Source: an uncultured Pelolinea sp. (GTDB lineage Bacteria > Chloroflexota > Anaerolineae > Anaerolineales > Anaerolineaceae). Taken from it: a DNA stretch of 12,752 bases. This document shows, in pieces, positions 1 through 7,996 of this stretch (position 1 is the first letter of the stretch; the number at the start of each line of letters is the position of its first letter). The position numbers and the translations under genes are program-made. The stretch spans positions 1 to 12,752 of the forward strand of contig CALGUJ010000360.1 of NCBI GenBank assembly GCA_937902055.1, read 5' to 3'. A model generated the notes under the pieces. That model was not told where the DNA came from. It saw nothing but the letters and a program-made list of their open reading frames with translations, and did not search any database.

Positions 1-1313
1 TCGTAAAGAATCATGATGGATGATTGCCAAAAATTAGCCAAAAACACAGGGATAGGCTCTCGATTAATTATTTGCTCAGAGGATGTTAATCGGGTTAATG
101 CCCGGTAGCTGACCATCTGCGGGTTTTCCAAGAAATAGCGGAAAAGGGGCAGGAAAACGAGGAATGATGAAAAAGCCAACAATCCCAATGCCCAAATATC
201 TTCAAGTCGATTTCGGATTCTGGATTGATGCCATTCGTAAATACCAAAAACTACCAGGACATAAATTGGAACAATGCGAGCTGGGCTGTAGCCTTGCAAT
301 CCCAAACCAAGAAATAATCCGCTCAACACTAGGTCATTCCGATTCCGCTCTTGAAGCCCGCGGAAGAGGAAGTATAGAACCGGCGCGGTTAATGCCGGAT
401 AGAAAGTAAAACGCAATGCGACTCGCGATATTACGTTAGGCCAGTAAGCAATCCCTGCCATGAACATTGCCGCCAAACCCACCCACCTGTTTCCTAATTG
501 TCTGCCAAGCAGATAGATGAATGGCAAAGTTGCCAAACCCGTAATTGCTGTCCCAAGTTTCAGGCTGATAAAGCTGATACCGGTTTGGAACAACTTAATA
601 ATCGCGGCGGTTAGGTAGAATTGCAATGCTTCACGGCCGGTATTTCGCGTAAAAAATATGGATGTTTTCCCATTCAAGACGTCCATCACATCCAATAATT
701 TCTCCGCGTGATCGCTGAACATTTCTCCCGGAATTTGATTCAGCCGATAAAAACGGTAGAACGCACTGATTCCCAGGATGACTATAAATATGAGAGTAAA
801 ACCTGGTTTCGCTTTACATGCTTTTGCTTTTTCATCAGGTTTTTCCCAGACCGCAATGATGAAAAAGATTATTCCCAGTAACCACAAAGTTACGTTAAGA
901 AGCGTAAAAGAATTGTCATGGAAGAATAAAAAAGCGGCAACAACGAATATAAGTGAAACTGCGAAGTAGAGCAGACGGATGTCGCTCGAAAATGGTTTTT
1001 CCTTGTCTTTCTTTTCGAATGCGTTTAAATTGGACTCGCGATATCCCACCCAAACCAGTACTGCAGCCAAAGCGTACAAACCGATAGCCGCAGTGATCCA
1101 TCGCCTGTTCGGTTCTAGCAGGAACTGCCCGGCCATCGCCAATGCGCAGCCTGCCACTACCTGCCATTGAATACGTGCTTCTTGAGCAATTTGCGTCTTT
1201 TTCGACGGCTTTTTTTCTCGATTTCCAGGAGAGCCGAAATAATCCCCCAATGTGATTTTGTTATCCTGCCTGATCAGGGATTGAAGATATTCCAGGATCG
1301 TCGGTTCTCTCAT
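1..1313 (-). CDS. GT-C membrane glycosyltransferase (PMT/GT39-like), C-terminus beyond window
   Basis: The minus-strand frame stays open from an ATG at 1313 to the window edge, giving 437 visible codons with no stop. The product starts with a polar, probably cytoplasmic stretch of about 45 residues, followed by hydrophobic segments near residues 50-65, 73-90, 113-131, 138-155, 172-186, 246-268, 277-291, 303-317, 328-341, 347-358 and 373-393. After the fifth segment comes a loop with D201 in FSDHAEK and then REALQFYL (227-234). This is the layout of GT-C enzymes of the PMT/ArnT type, which carry an acidic catalytic residue in the first large external loop and take sugar from a polyprenyl-phosphate carrier. 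The substrate cannot be read from the sequence. The start lies 11 bases after the methyltransferase stop and has no clear Shine-Dalgarno sequence, so translation is probably coupled. The family call is fairly firm; the specific enzyme is unknown. Confidence 0.8.
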   Translation of the reverse strand, partial: MREPTILEYLQSLIRQDNKITLGDYFGSPGNREKKPSKKTQIAQEARIQWQVVAGCALAMAGQFLLEPNRRWITAAIGLYALAAVLVWVGYRESNLNAFEKKDKEKPFSSDIRLLYFAVSLIFVVAAFLFFHDNSFTLLNVTLWLLGIIFFIIAVWEKPDEKAKACKAKPGFTLIFIVILGISAFYRFYRLNQIPGEMFSDHAEKLLDVMDVLNGKTSIFFTRNTGREALQFYLTAAIIKLFQTGISFISLKLGTAITGLATLPFIYLLGRQLGNRWVGLAAMFMAGIAYWPNVISRVALRFTFYPALTAPVLYFLFRGLQERNRNDLVLSGLFLGLGLQGYSPARIVPIYVLVVFGIYEWHQSRIRNRLEDIWALGLLAFSSFLVFLPLFRYFLENPQMVSYRALTRLTSSEQIINREPIPVFLANFWQSSIMILY

Positions 1314-1324
1314 ACGCCGGACTA

Positions 1325-2131
1325 TCAGGCTTTCTGCGCAACGAACAATGAATAAGCGCCGTCAGGAGCTTTCTGCTCTTGTGAATATTTCTTCAACAAT
1401 TTGCGGAAGATCATTCGGTTGTATCCAATCCGGGGGAATAATACCCATCTTCCCAGAATTTTCTTATTGATCCAGTTCGGCAATCCAAAGTAATGCCCCC
1501 ATTCCAGGATACGCAAGGATTCTGGCGGAAAGTAATCCCATTTTTCCCTGATTTGAAAACCGGCATCTTCCAGGCGTTTCTGCCATTGTCCCGGAGCCTC
1601 CGGGTGGTAATGCCTGGAAATCCGGTTGAACCATTTCCGATAAGCATCAGCCATTTTTCTCCAACCGCGATTTTCAAGAAATAGGGCGATTCTTAAATTT
1701 CGGGTGAATCGATCATTTGGTACCGTGATCACCAATTTCCCGCCCGGTTTTATTATCCGGTAAATTTCGATCAAAACTGCGTCCACGTCCGGAATATGCT
1801 CCAAAACCGAGTTGCTGATTACACAAGCAAAACTTTCCGCCTTGCATGGGATCCGGTCTCCCCGGCTATTGAGCAATAAATCGTACGCTTCGAAACCCTT
1901 GGCCTCATTTAATGATACGAACGCGGGATCTAACCCAATTGTTATTTTTTTCTTGAAGGTCCTGGCTGCAAAGTGGCCGTCTCCGGCGCCCATGTCCAAT
2001 ACCGGTTGGGGTAAAACGATGGCTTGATAAAAACGCGCTTCGACCGCCCGTAAAAACCCCCTGAAATACGGCAATTCAGCAACGTTTGCCTCAAGCAAAT
2101 CCGCGTAAATTCTATCTTGTCCCAATTCCAT
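1325..2131 (-). CDS. class I SAM-dependent methyltransferase
   Basis: This 268-residue soluble protein has a Rossmann-type methyltransferase core. Motif I is VLDMGAGDGHFA (44-55), which binds S-adenosylmethionine. The acidic end of strand 2 is GLDPA (66-70). The post-motif ISNSVLEHIPD (105-115) and a following IIKPGGKLVITVPND stretch are typical of the Methyltransf_11/UbiE-like group. The C-terminal half is rich in aromatic and basic residues and probably forms the acceptor site. It starts 2 bases after the glycosyltransferase stop and ends 11 bases before the GT-C gene, so it sits inside the sugar operon. It may methylate a sugar, a glycolipid or a carrier-linked intermediate; this is inferred from position only. 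A weak GGA about 10 bases before the ATG is the only ribosome-binding signal seen. Confidence 0.85.
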   Translation of the reverse strand: MELGQDRIYADLLEANVAELPYFRGFLRAVEARFYQAIVLPQPVLDMGAGDGHFAARTFKKKITIGLDPAFVSLNEAKGFEAYDLLLNSRGDRIPCKAESFACVISNSVLEHIPDVDAVLIEIYRIIKPGGKLVITVPNDRFTRNLRIALFLENRGWRKMADAYRKWFNRISRHYHPEAPGQWQKRLEDAGFQIREKWDYFPPESLRILEWGHYFGLPNWINKKILGRWVLFPRIGYNRMIFRKLLKKYSQEQKAPDGAYSLFVAQKA

Positions 2132-2133
2132 TT

Positions 2134-3294
2134 TTAAATTTCCGTTTTGATCCGTTCAAACAATTCTTCATACTTTTGCGCGATGGTATCGGGAGCATAT
2201 AAATCCCGCAGAGCTTGCGGTACGTTTCCATAGGATTTTTTCTCCGCGATCAATTCCGTCACTGCCTGCGTCAACGCTCCTGCATCGCCAATTGGGATCA
2301 CCCTGCCCATCTTGTGACGCAGCACCGGTTGGCGCACTCCCGGCAGGTCGGAAGCAATGGCGGGTACGCCGCATATCATTGCCTCGATCTGAACCAAGCC
2401 GAAAGATTCAGTGGAATTCAGGCTGGGAATGACCAATACATCCAGATTGGGATAAAAAGCTGCCATGGAGCGCGGGGAGAGCAAACCGAGAAACCTCCAG
2501 TGGTTGTCTTCTTGCAGGAGAGCAATGCGCGGTTTTAAGCGTTCGTAATATTCTTCCTCTCCAATAATGTTTTTATACGGTCCGGCAAACCAGAAAACGG
2601 CATGTGGATAGCGTTTGATGATTTCCGGCGCAGCATTCAGCAAGACTTCCACTCCCTTTTCCGTTGCGAAACGTGCCGCCATGCCGATAACCGGGGATTG
2701 TCCATCCACGTTGAATTGCTTTTTAAACTGTTCAATTTCGTCCGGTTGAACGTCAGAAAGGATAACCGGTGGATTGATTACATCAAGCTTGCGGGTGAAT
2801 CTGCGGATAAATGGCGAATGATCGGCATAATCCCTTGTATATGCCACAATGCGGTGCGTGAGGATACCGGTGATCAGATTCATCAGGTGTACGGCCTGGT
2901 TGACCAGCCAATTCATCAACCCCTTCGGCAGCAGCAAATCGCAATGATAAGTCACAACAGTAGGTTTTTTGAACAATCGCCCCCGAATGGCTAAACCGGC
3001 GGCGTCAAATTGCGGTAAATGCAGGTGGATGACATCATTTTCCAGGGCTAAACGGGTGGCCAGGAAACCGAACGTCGGCATGATCACGCCTTTATTGATG
3101 CGCAGCAGCACTGGTGCACGCACCACCCTGATCCCATCCATCACTTCCTCACGCGGAAGGTCCTTTATGTATTGCGAGGTAAGGATCGTCACCTGATGGC
3201 CTCTTTGCGCCATCGCCCGCGCCAATCTTTCGGCGTAGATGGTAAGACCGCTGGTGTGAGGTCGATAGTAGGTTAAAACAACCAGAATTTTCAT
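2134..3294 (-). CDS. GT4-family glycosyltransferase (GT-B fold)
   Basis: The 386-residue product begins with the typical GT4 N-terminus, ILVVLTYYRPHTSGLTIYAE (3-22), and contains HLHLPQFD (90-97) and VVTYHCDL (113-120) in the acceptor domain. The donor domain begins around 200 with IGMAARFATEKGVEVLL. The family E-x7-E signature is E296 to E304 in ESFGLVQIE, followed by ICGVPAIASDLPGV (307-320). The enzyme should transfer a nucleotide-activated sugar with retention of configuration, at the cytoplasmic face of the membrane. Donor and acceptor are not predictable. The length is normal for the family. It starts 5 bases after the epimerase stop with an AGG a short distance before the ATG, and ends 2 bases before the methyltransferase start. 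The neighbouring epimerase may provide or modify its donor sugar. Confidence 0.9.
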   Translation of the reverse strand: MKILVVLTYYRPHTSGLTIYAERLARAMAQRGHQVTILTSQYIKDLPREEVMDGIRVVRAPVLLRINKGVIMPTFGFLATRLALENDVIHLHLPQFDAAGLAIRGRLFKKPTVVTYHCDLLLPKGLMNWLVNQAVHLMNLITGILTHRIVAYTRDYADHSPFIRRFTRKLDVINPPVILSDVQPDEIEQFKKQFNVDGQSPVIGMAARFATEKGVEVLLNAAPEIIKRYPHAVFWFAGPYKNIIGEEEYYERLKPRIALLQEDNHWRFLGLLSPRSMAAFYPNLDVLVIPSLNSTESFGLVQIEAMICGVPAIASDLPGVRQPVLRHKMGRVIPIGDAGALTQAVTELIAEKKSYGNVPQALRDLYAPDTIAQKYEELFERIKTEI

Positions 3295-3299
3295 TGTAC

Positions 3300-4328
3300 C
3301 TATGCGAAAAGCTGTTTATTTTCCTTTACCCATCGGTAAAGCGTTTCGATCCCTTTTTGCACATTATATTTTGGATTCCACCCAAGCAAGTTCCGTATTC
3401 GGTCAATATTTGAGATGTAAACTTTTTGATCTCCCGGACGCCATCCGGATTTTTCGATTAACAGGGTTTTTCCATGAATCTTCTCAAGAATGGGTGCGAA
3501 TTCATTCCAAATCGAGATCGCATTCCCGATTCCCCCGCCTATATTGAAGATCTGACCTCCGCTGATATCCGGATGAGCGATGGCGGCATCATATGCATCC
3601 ATCAAATCTTCGACGAATAACAGGTCCCTTACTTGCTTGCCATCGCCGTATATTCTGATCGCCTTCCCCATCACTGCGGCAATAATGAACCAGGCCACCC
3701 AGCCCTGGTCCTCTACTCCAAACTGACGGGTGCCGTAAATGCAGCTCTGACGAAATACGACCGTTGGGATATCATAAATTCGGGCATAGTCATGCATGTA
3801 TTGGTCGCCGCATCCTTTTGAACAGCCGTACGGCGAGTGAAAATCCAGTCCGCGCAGTTCATCGATCCCATTGGGGTATTTGCTGATACTGTAGCGGGTT
3901 GGCTCTTCGATAATTTCCAGGTCTTCCAATCCCCCATAAACTTTGTTGGTGGATGCGTAAATCATGACAGGCTGCCGGCCATGCCTGCGGGCTGCTTCCA
4001 GAACGTTGAACGTCCCGCCTGCATTGATCGCGAAATCCGTTACAGGATCTTCCACCGAGGTGGTCACCGCTACCTGCGCTGCCAGGTGAACGATCACGTC
4101 TTTCCTTTCCACAACTGTGTCCAATGCTTCCGAATCACGAACGTCGCCTTGAACAAAATCGATGGAATCCTTTCCAAGCTGTTCCCTAATCCAATTTAGA
4201 TTGCTCGCCGCTCCCTTGCGCGACAGGTTGTCAAAGATGGTTACATTTTCGCCGCGTCTCAGTAAACGAAGCGCGTAATTGCTGCCGATAAAGCCTGCCC
4301 CGCCGGTGATTAAATAATTCTTGCTCAT
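3300..4328 (-). CDS. NAD-dependent sugar epimerase, CDP-tyvelose (CDP-paratose 2-) epimerase type
   Basis: This is a 342-residue extended short-chain dehydrogenase/reductase. The NAD site is GGAGFIG (9-15), with an acidic strand-2 end in FDN (32-34). HLAAQVAV (81-88) is the usual post-strand-4 motif. The catalytic set is S126/T127 in ASTNKVYG and Y167-x3-K171 in SPYGCSK. The stretch GCGDQYMHDYARIYDIPTVV and the later FGVEDQGWVAWFI resemble CDP-paratose 2-epimerases (RfbE) more than UDP-glucose 4-epimerases. That subfamily inverts C2 of a CDP-dideoxyhexose. No CDP-glucose dehydratase or paratose synthase is visible here, so the true substrate may be a different nucleotide sugar. The ATG overlaps the upstream stop codon, and GGAGA lies just ahead of it. 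Superfamily certain; substrate inferred. Confidence 0.88.
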   Translation of the reverse strand: MSKNYLITGGAGFIGSNYALRLLRRGENVTIFDNLSRKGAASNLNWIREQLGKDSIDFVQGDVRDSEALDTVVERKDVIVHLAAQVAVTTSVEDPVTDFAINAGGTFNVLEAARRHGRQPVMIYASTNKVYGGLEDLEIIEEPTRYSISKYPNGIDELRGLDFHSPYGCSKGCGDQYMHDYARIYDIPTVVFRQSCIYGTRQFGVEDQGWVAWFIIAAVMGKAIRIYGDGKQVRDLLFVEDLMDAYDAAIAHPDISGGQIFNIGGGIGNAISIWNEFAPILEKIHGKTLLIEKSGWRPGDQKVYISNIDRIRNLLGWNPKYNVQKGIETLYRWVKENKQLFA

Positions 4329-4336
4329 TTTTCTCC
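4325..4336 (-). promoter_or_regulatory. ATGA stop/start overlap with ribosome binding site
   Basis: On the minus strand the epimerase ATG (4328-4326) shares bases with the TGA stop of the upstream membrane-protein gene (4327-4325). A GGAGA ribosome binding site (4336-4332) lies inside the upstream coding sequence, three to four bases before the ATG. This arrangement is typical of translational coupling and fixes the epimerase start. Confidence 0.8.
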
Positions 4337-5329
4337 ATTAAATTTTTCGGAGGAGATTTCCCTGCGAATACGGATACGATCCATCAGCGTCGAGATAGAT
4401 TGCCCCTGAACCATCAAGCCGTAAATTCCAAAGAAAGAGGTTACGAGTATTTGAACGAAATGCAGAACCAGGGCAATGCTGAGCGCCGCGCTCTGGTCAA
4501 TCCCAAAGACAGTCAATGCAGCAACCATTGTCCCTTCATAAACGCCCAGGTTAGCAGGTGCTGCGGGCAGCGCGATTCCCAACGCCAGAATCCCTTGAGT
4601 GAATATACCCCACAAGAGCGGTATTCTCCCTGTGATGCGGGTGATCCCGAAATACAGCAAACTGGTCCAGCAAACCCAAGAACATACGATCCAAAAAACG
4701 CTCTTGGCGAATTTAATCGGGTTCTTTAAAGTTGCCAATCCATCCAGGACGGAACCGAACATCGGGAATATTTTCTCTTTAATGAATTCCGAACGGATAT
4801 TCGAAGCAGCCAGCCATTTTTTCGCACTCTCCGAATGTCTGGCAAGAATCACCATGAAAACGATGGTCGCCAGGAAACAAATAAATAGTACCCAGGCAAT
4901 GGGCTTGACCCATCCCATTTCGACCACAAACGGCAAGGTTAGCAGGAACATGGCTGCTGCGATAACGATGTCCAAAGCACGTTCCACCACAACGCTGGAG
5001 GCAACTTGAAAAGCGCTGACGCGCGTAAAGCCGCTAACCAACAGAGTCCGGACGATCTCTCCGGAGCGGGGAATCAGATTATTAAAAAGATAACCTTCGT
5101 TGACAATCAAAAATGCTTGTTTGACTGAAACCCCTTCCAACAAATTTCGCCAGCCGAGGGCTCGCGCGATGAAAGACAGGATATTCAAAATCAGGATCAC
5201 CAGGATATCCACCCAAGTAAATGACCTGAAAGCATTGACCAGGTCTTTTCCGGTGATGAATTTGGACAGGATGTAAATTGCAGCCAGGCTTATGAGGATG
5301 CCCGGAAGCCAGCGCAGGACTTTTTTCAT
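4325..5329 (-). CDS. flippase-like integral membrane protein (LPG synthase TM region/AglD family)
   Basis: The 334-residue protein is strongly hydrophobic, with about eight predicted membrane segments: near 8-23, 41-57, 70-86, 112-136, 143-163, 209-229, 238-258 and 282-304. Family signatures are visible: NNLIPRSGEIVRT (83-95), VVVERALD (113-120) and PAAPANLGVYEG (255-266). These match the lysylphosphatidylglycerol synthase transmembrane domain (PF03706-like) found alone in AglD-type proteins and as the flippase half of MprF. There is no C-terminal aminoacyl-transferase domain, so lysyl-lipid synthesis is not expected. In a glycosylation operon such proteins are commonly taken to act in lipid-linked sugar transfer or flipping, but the biochemical role of this stand-alone form is not settled. 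The tail after about 312 is charged. The start is 13 bases after lepA and is preceded by a weak AGAAGAG. Confidence 0.85.
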   Translation of the reverse strand: MKKVLRWLPGILISLAAIYILSKFITGKDLVNAFRSFTWVDILVILILNILSFIARALGWRNLLEGVSVKQAFLIVNEGYLFNNLIPRSGEIVRTLLVSGFTRVSAFQVASSVVVERALDIVIAAAMFLLTLPFVVEMGWVKPIAWVLFICFLATIVFMVILARHSESAKKWLAASNIRSEFIKEKIFPMFGSVLDGLATLKNPIKFAKSVFWIVCSWVCWTSLLYFGITRITGRIPLLWGIFTQGILALGIALPAAPANLGVYEGTMVAALTVFGIDQSAALSIALVLHFVQILVTSFFGIYGLMVQGQSISTLMDRIRIRREISSEKFNGEK

Positions 5330-5342
5330 TGCTCTTCTTTGC

Positions 5343-7142
5343 TCAATCTTCTTCTAATTTCAAGACTGCCATGAATGCTTCTTGGGGAATTTCGATATTG
5401 CCAATCATCTTCATGCGCTTCTTGCCTTTTTTCTGCTTTTCCAGCAGTTTTTTCTTGCGGGTGATATCCCCGCCGTAGCATTTCGCCAGCACATCCTTGC
5501 GCAGGGCTTTCACGTTTGCGCGGGAAATGATCCTGCCTTCGGCGGATGCTTGAATGCTGACTTCAAAAAGCTGCTGGGGAATCAGGCGTTTGAGTTTACT
5601 GACAAGTTTTTGGCCTTTAAAGTAGGCCTGGTCTTTATGCACGATGGAAGCCAGGGCATCAACAGGATCCGCGCTGATCAGCACCTCCAGTTTTACTAGA
5701 TTCCCTGACCGGTATTCCTTGAACTGATAATCCATGGATGCGTATCCACGGGTTTTCGACTTCAGTTCATCAAAGAAATCCACAATGATCTCCGAAAGCG
5801 GCACTTCGAATTTCAGTTGGACGCGGTTGGGAGCTGGGTAATCCTGTTCCAGAAAGCTGCCCTTGCGTTTTTTTACCAGTTCCATCACTGCGCCGTAAAA
5901 ATCCGTTGGAGTGATGATCCACAGATCCATCCATGGTTCCAGGATATCCTCAATTAGTTCTTCATCCGGTAAATCCACCGGTGAGTCGATATATTTCGAT
6001 GTGCCGTCTCTGAGGATCACCTCATATTCCACCGTAGGTGCTGTCAGGACGATATCCAGGTCATACTCCCGTTCCAGACGTTCCTGGATAATCTCCATGT
6101 GGAAAAGCCCAAGGAAACCGCAGCGAAAACCAAAATTCAAAGCCTGTGAAGTTTCAGGTTCGAATACAAGCGAGGCATCATTTAATTGCAATTTTTCCAG
6201 GGCTTCTTTCAAATCGTCGTAATCTTCACCTTCCACCGGATAAATACCGGCGAAAACCATCGGTTTGGGATTTTTATACCCATGCATGGGTTTTTGAGCC
6301 GGGTTAGCAGACTTTGTAATGGTGTCGCCCACACGGCAATCACGCACAGTCTTCAATCCGCTCGCGATGTAACCCACATCCCCAGCCTCCAAACTTTGAA
6401 CCGGGCTCATATTGGGGTTGAAAATCCCCAATTCCACCGGCTTGAACTCTGCCCTCGTGGACATCAATTGCAGAACATCATTCGAGTTCATCCGCCCATC
6501 GAAAACACGGGTATAGGCGATCACGCCTTTGTAGGAATCATAATGGGAATCAAAAATCAAAGCCTGCAGCGGTGTATCAGTTTCGCCTTTGGGAGCTGGG
6601 ATTTTTTCGATAATCGCCGGCAATATTTGCTCCACGTTGGTTCCGACTTTTGCGGAAACGCGGATCATCTCGTCTACCGGCACCCCCAACAAATTGCTGA
6701 GATCTGTGGCTATTTCGTCAGCGTGCGCGGAAGGGAGGTCAATCTTATTCAGCACCGGGATGATGACCAGGTTCGAATCGAGCGCAAGGTACAGGTTTGC
6801 CAGCGTTTGGGCTTCGATGCCCTGCGTGGCATCCACCACCAACAGCGCGCCTTCGCAGGCTGCCAGCGCACGGCTGACCTCGTAATTAAAATCCACGTGT
6901 CCGGGTGTGTCGATCAGGTTCAGTTCGTACTCTTCATCCTTATACCGATAATTCATGCGTACGGCTGAAGCTTTAATCGTTACGCCCTTCTCACGTTCCA
7001 GATCCATGCTATCCAGGATCTGCTCTTTCATATCCCGGTCGGATATGGTTCCGGTGATTTGCAGCAGCCTGTCGGCCAGCGTGGATTTGCCATGATCGAC
7101 ATGGGCAATAATGCAGAAATTGCGAATGTGGTTGGTCAGCAT
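5343..7142 (-). CDS. lepA: elongation factor 4 (LepA), ribosome-associated GTPase
   Basis: The 599-residue product is full length for the family. The GTPase domain shows G1 AHVDHGKST (13-21), switch [10 protein letters not shown] (78-85) and G4 NKID (132-135). EF-G-like domains follow, including the [14 protein letters not shown] stretch. The LepA-specific C-terminus has [22 protein letters not shown] and KVKALRKD-type motifs and ends with the conserved [20 protein letters not shown] region. LepA binds the ribosome and affects initiation and elongation under stress; it acts in the cytoplasm or at the membrane. The ATG at 7142 gives the expected N-terminus ([19 protein letters not shown]). No Shine-Dalgarno sequence precedes it. 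The gene starts 72 bases after tlyA, so it could be co-transcribed with tlyA or have its own promoter. It appears to lead the downstream sugar operon. Confidence 0.98.
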   Translation of the reverse strand: MLTNHIRNFCIIAHVDHGKSTLADRLLQITGTISDRDMKEQILDSMDLEREKGVTIKASAVRMNYRYKDEEYELNLIDTPGHVDFNYEVSRALAACEGALLVVDATQGIEAQTLANLYLALDSNLVIIPVLNKIDLPSAHADEIATDLSNLLGVPVDEMIRVSAKVGTNVEQILPAIIEKIPAPKGETDTPLQALIFDSHYDSYKGVIAYTRVFDGRMNSNDVLQLMSTRAEFKPVELGIFNPNMSPVQSLEAGDVGYIASGLKTVRDCRVGDTITKSANPAQKPMHGYKNPKPMVFAGIYPVEGEDYDDLKEALEKLQLNDASLVFEPETSQALNFGFRCGFLGLFHMEIIQERLEREYDLDIVLTAPTVEYEVILRDGTSKYIDSPVDLPDEELIEDILEPWMDLWIITPTDFYGAVMELVKKRKGSFLEQDYPAPNRVQLKFEVPLSEIIVDFFDELKSKTRGYASMDYQFKEYRSGNLVKLEVLISADPVDALASIVHKDQAYFKGQKLVSKLKRLIPQQLFEVSIQASAEGRIISRANVKALRKDVLAKCYGGDITRKKKLLEKQKKGKKRMKMIGNIEIPQEAFMAVLKLEED

Positions 7143-7214
7143 AGCAATCGATTAGTATACACGAAATCCAGTATTCTCCATCTCACTAATTGTAATTGAC
7201 AATGAAAGATCGGC
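7143..7214 (-). promoter_or_regulatory. possible lepA promoter region
   Basis: This 72-base gap separates tlyA from lepA. On the minus strand, TTGTCA (7202-7197) and GAGAAT (7178-7173), 18 bases apart, could form a weak sigma-70-like promoter. A better -10 box, TATACT (7159-7154), lies only 11 bases before the lepA ATG and lacks a good -35. If used, that box would give a leader of only about five bases. Both are weak matches found by eye. Confidence 0.25.
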
Positions 7215-7949
7215 TTAATTCAAAACAAGATTGATCAGGAATTCGCGATTCCCTTTCGGCCCGGCGAGAGGTGATGCTTGAACCCCTTGCGCAATAAAAC
7301 CCTCATGCTGCGCGAAATTCAGAACTTCCGCAACCAATTCCTCGCGCACTTGCTCGTCCCGGATTACTCCTTTCCCCTTCGCGGCCAATTCCCGCCCGGC
7401 TTCGAACTGCGGTTTAACCAAAGCGATCACGCGCAGTGGTTTGTTGGCAGCCCAAACCCGAATCACGGGCAACAGTACTTTTAATGATATGAAAGACGCA
7501 TCGATAGTTACCAAATGGATTGCTTCCGGGAATGCAGCAATACTGCGAGCGTTGGTCCTTTCCATATTGATCACCCGCGGATCTTTGCGCAGCTTTTCGT
7601 GTAATTGACCGTAACCCACGTCCACAGCGTAGATTCTGGCTGCACCGTGCTGCAGCAGGCAATCCGTAAAACCGCCGGTTGAAGCGCCAATGTCCACACA
7701 CACAAAACCTTCCAGATTGGTTAACTGGAACGCTGTCAATGCTGCCATCAATTTCTCTCCACCGCGGGAGACAAACGGTGGTTTGGCTTTTAGACTGATC
7801 TCCGCATCCCCGTTCACGATCTGCCCGGGTTTAACGGCTGATTGGCCATTGACCAATACTTCTCCGGCCATGATCATGCGAGTTGCCAGGCTGCGGCTTT
7901 CGATCAAACCTTTTTCGACCAGCAGAATATCCAGGCGTACTTTTTTCAT
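7215..7949 (-). CDS. tlyA: TlyA family rRNA (cytidine-2'-O)-methyltransferase
   Basis: Read from the ATG at 7949, the product has 244 residues, the usual length. An N-terminal S4 RNA-binding domain (about 4-55) contains RLDILLVEKGLIESRS and MAGEVLVNG. The RrmJ/FtsJ-like methyltransferase domain has VCVDIGASTGGFTDCLL (83-99) as the SAM site. The catalytic K-D-K-E tetrad fits K66 (SRGGEKL), D150 (TIDASFISL), K179 (LVKPQFE) and E236 (GNREFL). Characterised members 2'-O-methylate cytidines in 16S and/or 23S rRNA; which sites this one modifies is unknown. A longer reading from 7994 adds 15 residues (MNLIINKRAIENTKH) that do not fit the family and would reach almost to the divergent gene, so I prefer 7949. 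No Shine-Dalgarno sequence is visible. It is divergent from the isoprenoid genes. Confidence 0.95.
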   Translation of the reverse strand: MKKVRLDILLVEKGLIESRSLATRMIMAGEVLVNGQSAVKPGQIVNGDAEISLKAKPPFVSRGGEKLMAALTAFQLTNLEGFVCVDIGASTGGFTDCLLQHGAARIYAVDVGYGQLHEKLRKDPRVINMERTNARSIAAFPEAIHLVTIDASFISLKVLLPVIRVWAANKPLRVIALVKPQFEAGRELAAKGKGVIRDEQVREELVAEVLNFAQHEGFIAQGVQASPLAGPKGNREFLINLVLN

Positions 7950-7996
7950 GTGTTTAGTATTTTCGATTGCTCTTTTATTTATGATAAGATTCAAAA
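7950..7996. promoter_or_regulatory. divergent intergenic region between tlyA and the UbiA gene
   Basis: This AT-rich 47-base spacer must carry start signals for both outward-facing genes unless they start further inside each other. On the plus strand TATGAT (7980-7985) is a fair -10 box 11 bases before the UbiA ATG. On the minus strand AATACT (7960-7955 or close) lies about 6 bases before the tlyA ATG. No convincing -35 box or Shine-Dalgarno sequence was found for either gene. The promoter role is inferred mainly from the layout. Confidence 0.4.

Noticed and set aside
164..1355. Short open frames on both strands in the first 1.3 kb, which could suggest a gene-poor or decayed region
   Set aside because: One continuous minus-strand frame of 437 codons, open at the window edge, covers 1-1313 and encodes a GT-C membrane protein.
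2602..2994. Plus-strand open frames opposite the GT4 gene, and similar ones opposite the epimerase (3837-4199) and the flippase-like gene (4599-5009)
   Set aside because: All are shadows of well-supported minus-strand genes, with no ribosome binding site or family motif.
4325..5329. MprF-type lysylphosphatidylglycerol synthase (antimicrobial peptide resistance)
   Set aside because: Only the membrane flippase-like domain is present; the C-terminal aminoacyl-transferase domain is missing.
6186..6968. A 260-codon plus-strand open frame opposite lepA
   Set aside because: It is antisense to a fully conserved lepA, shows no recognisable motif, and its composition is what the lepA codons produce on the other strand.
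7191..7205. Small inverted repeat ATTGT/ACAAT between tlyA and lepA as an operator or terminator
   Set aside because: A 5-base AT-rich stem is expected by chance, and no T run follows it.
7950..7994. A longer tlyA start at 7994
   Set aside because: The extra 15 residues do not fit the family N-terminus, and the start would leave only two bases to the divergent UbiA gene.
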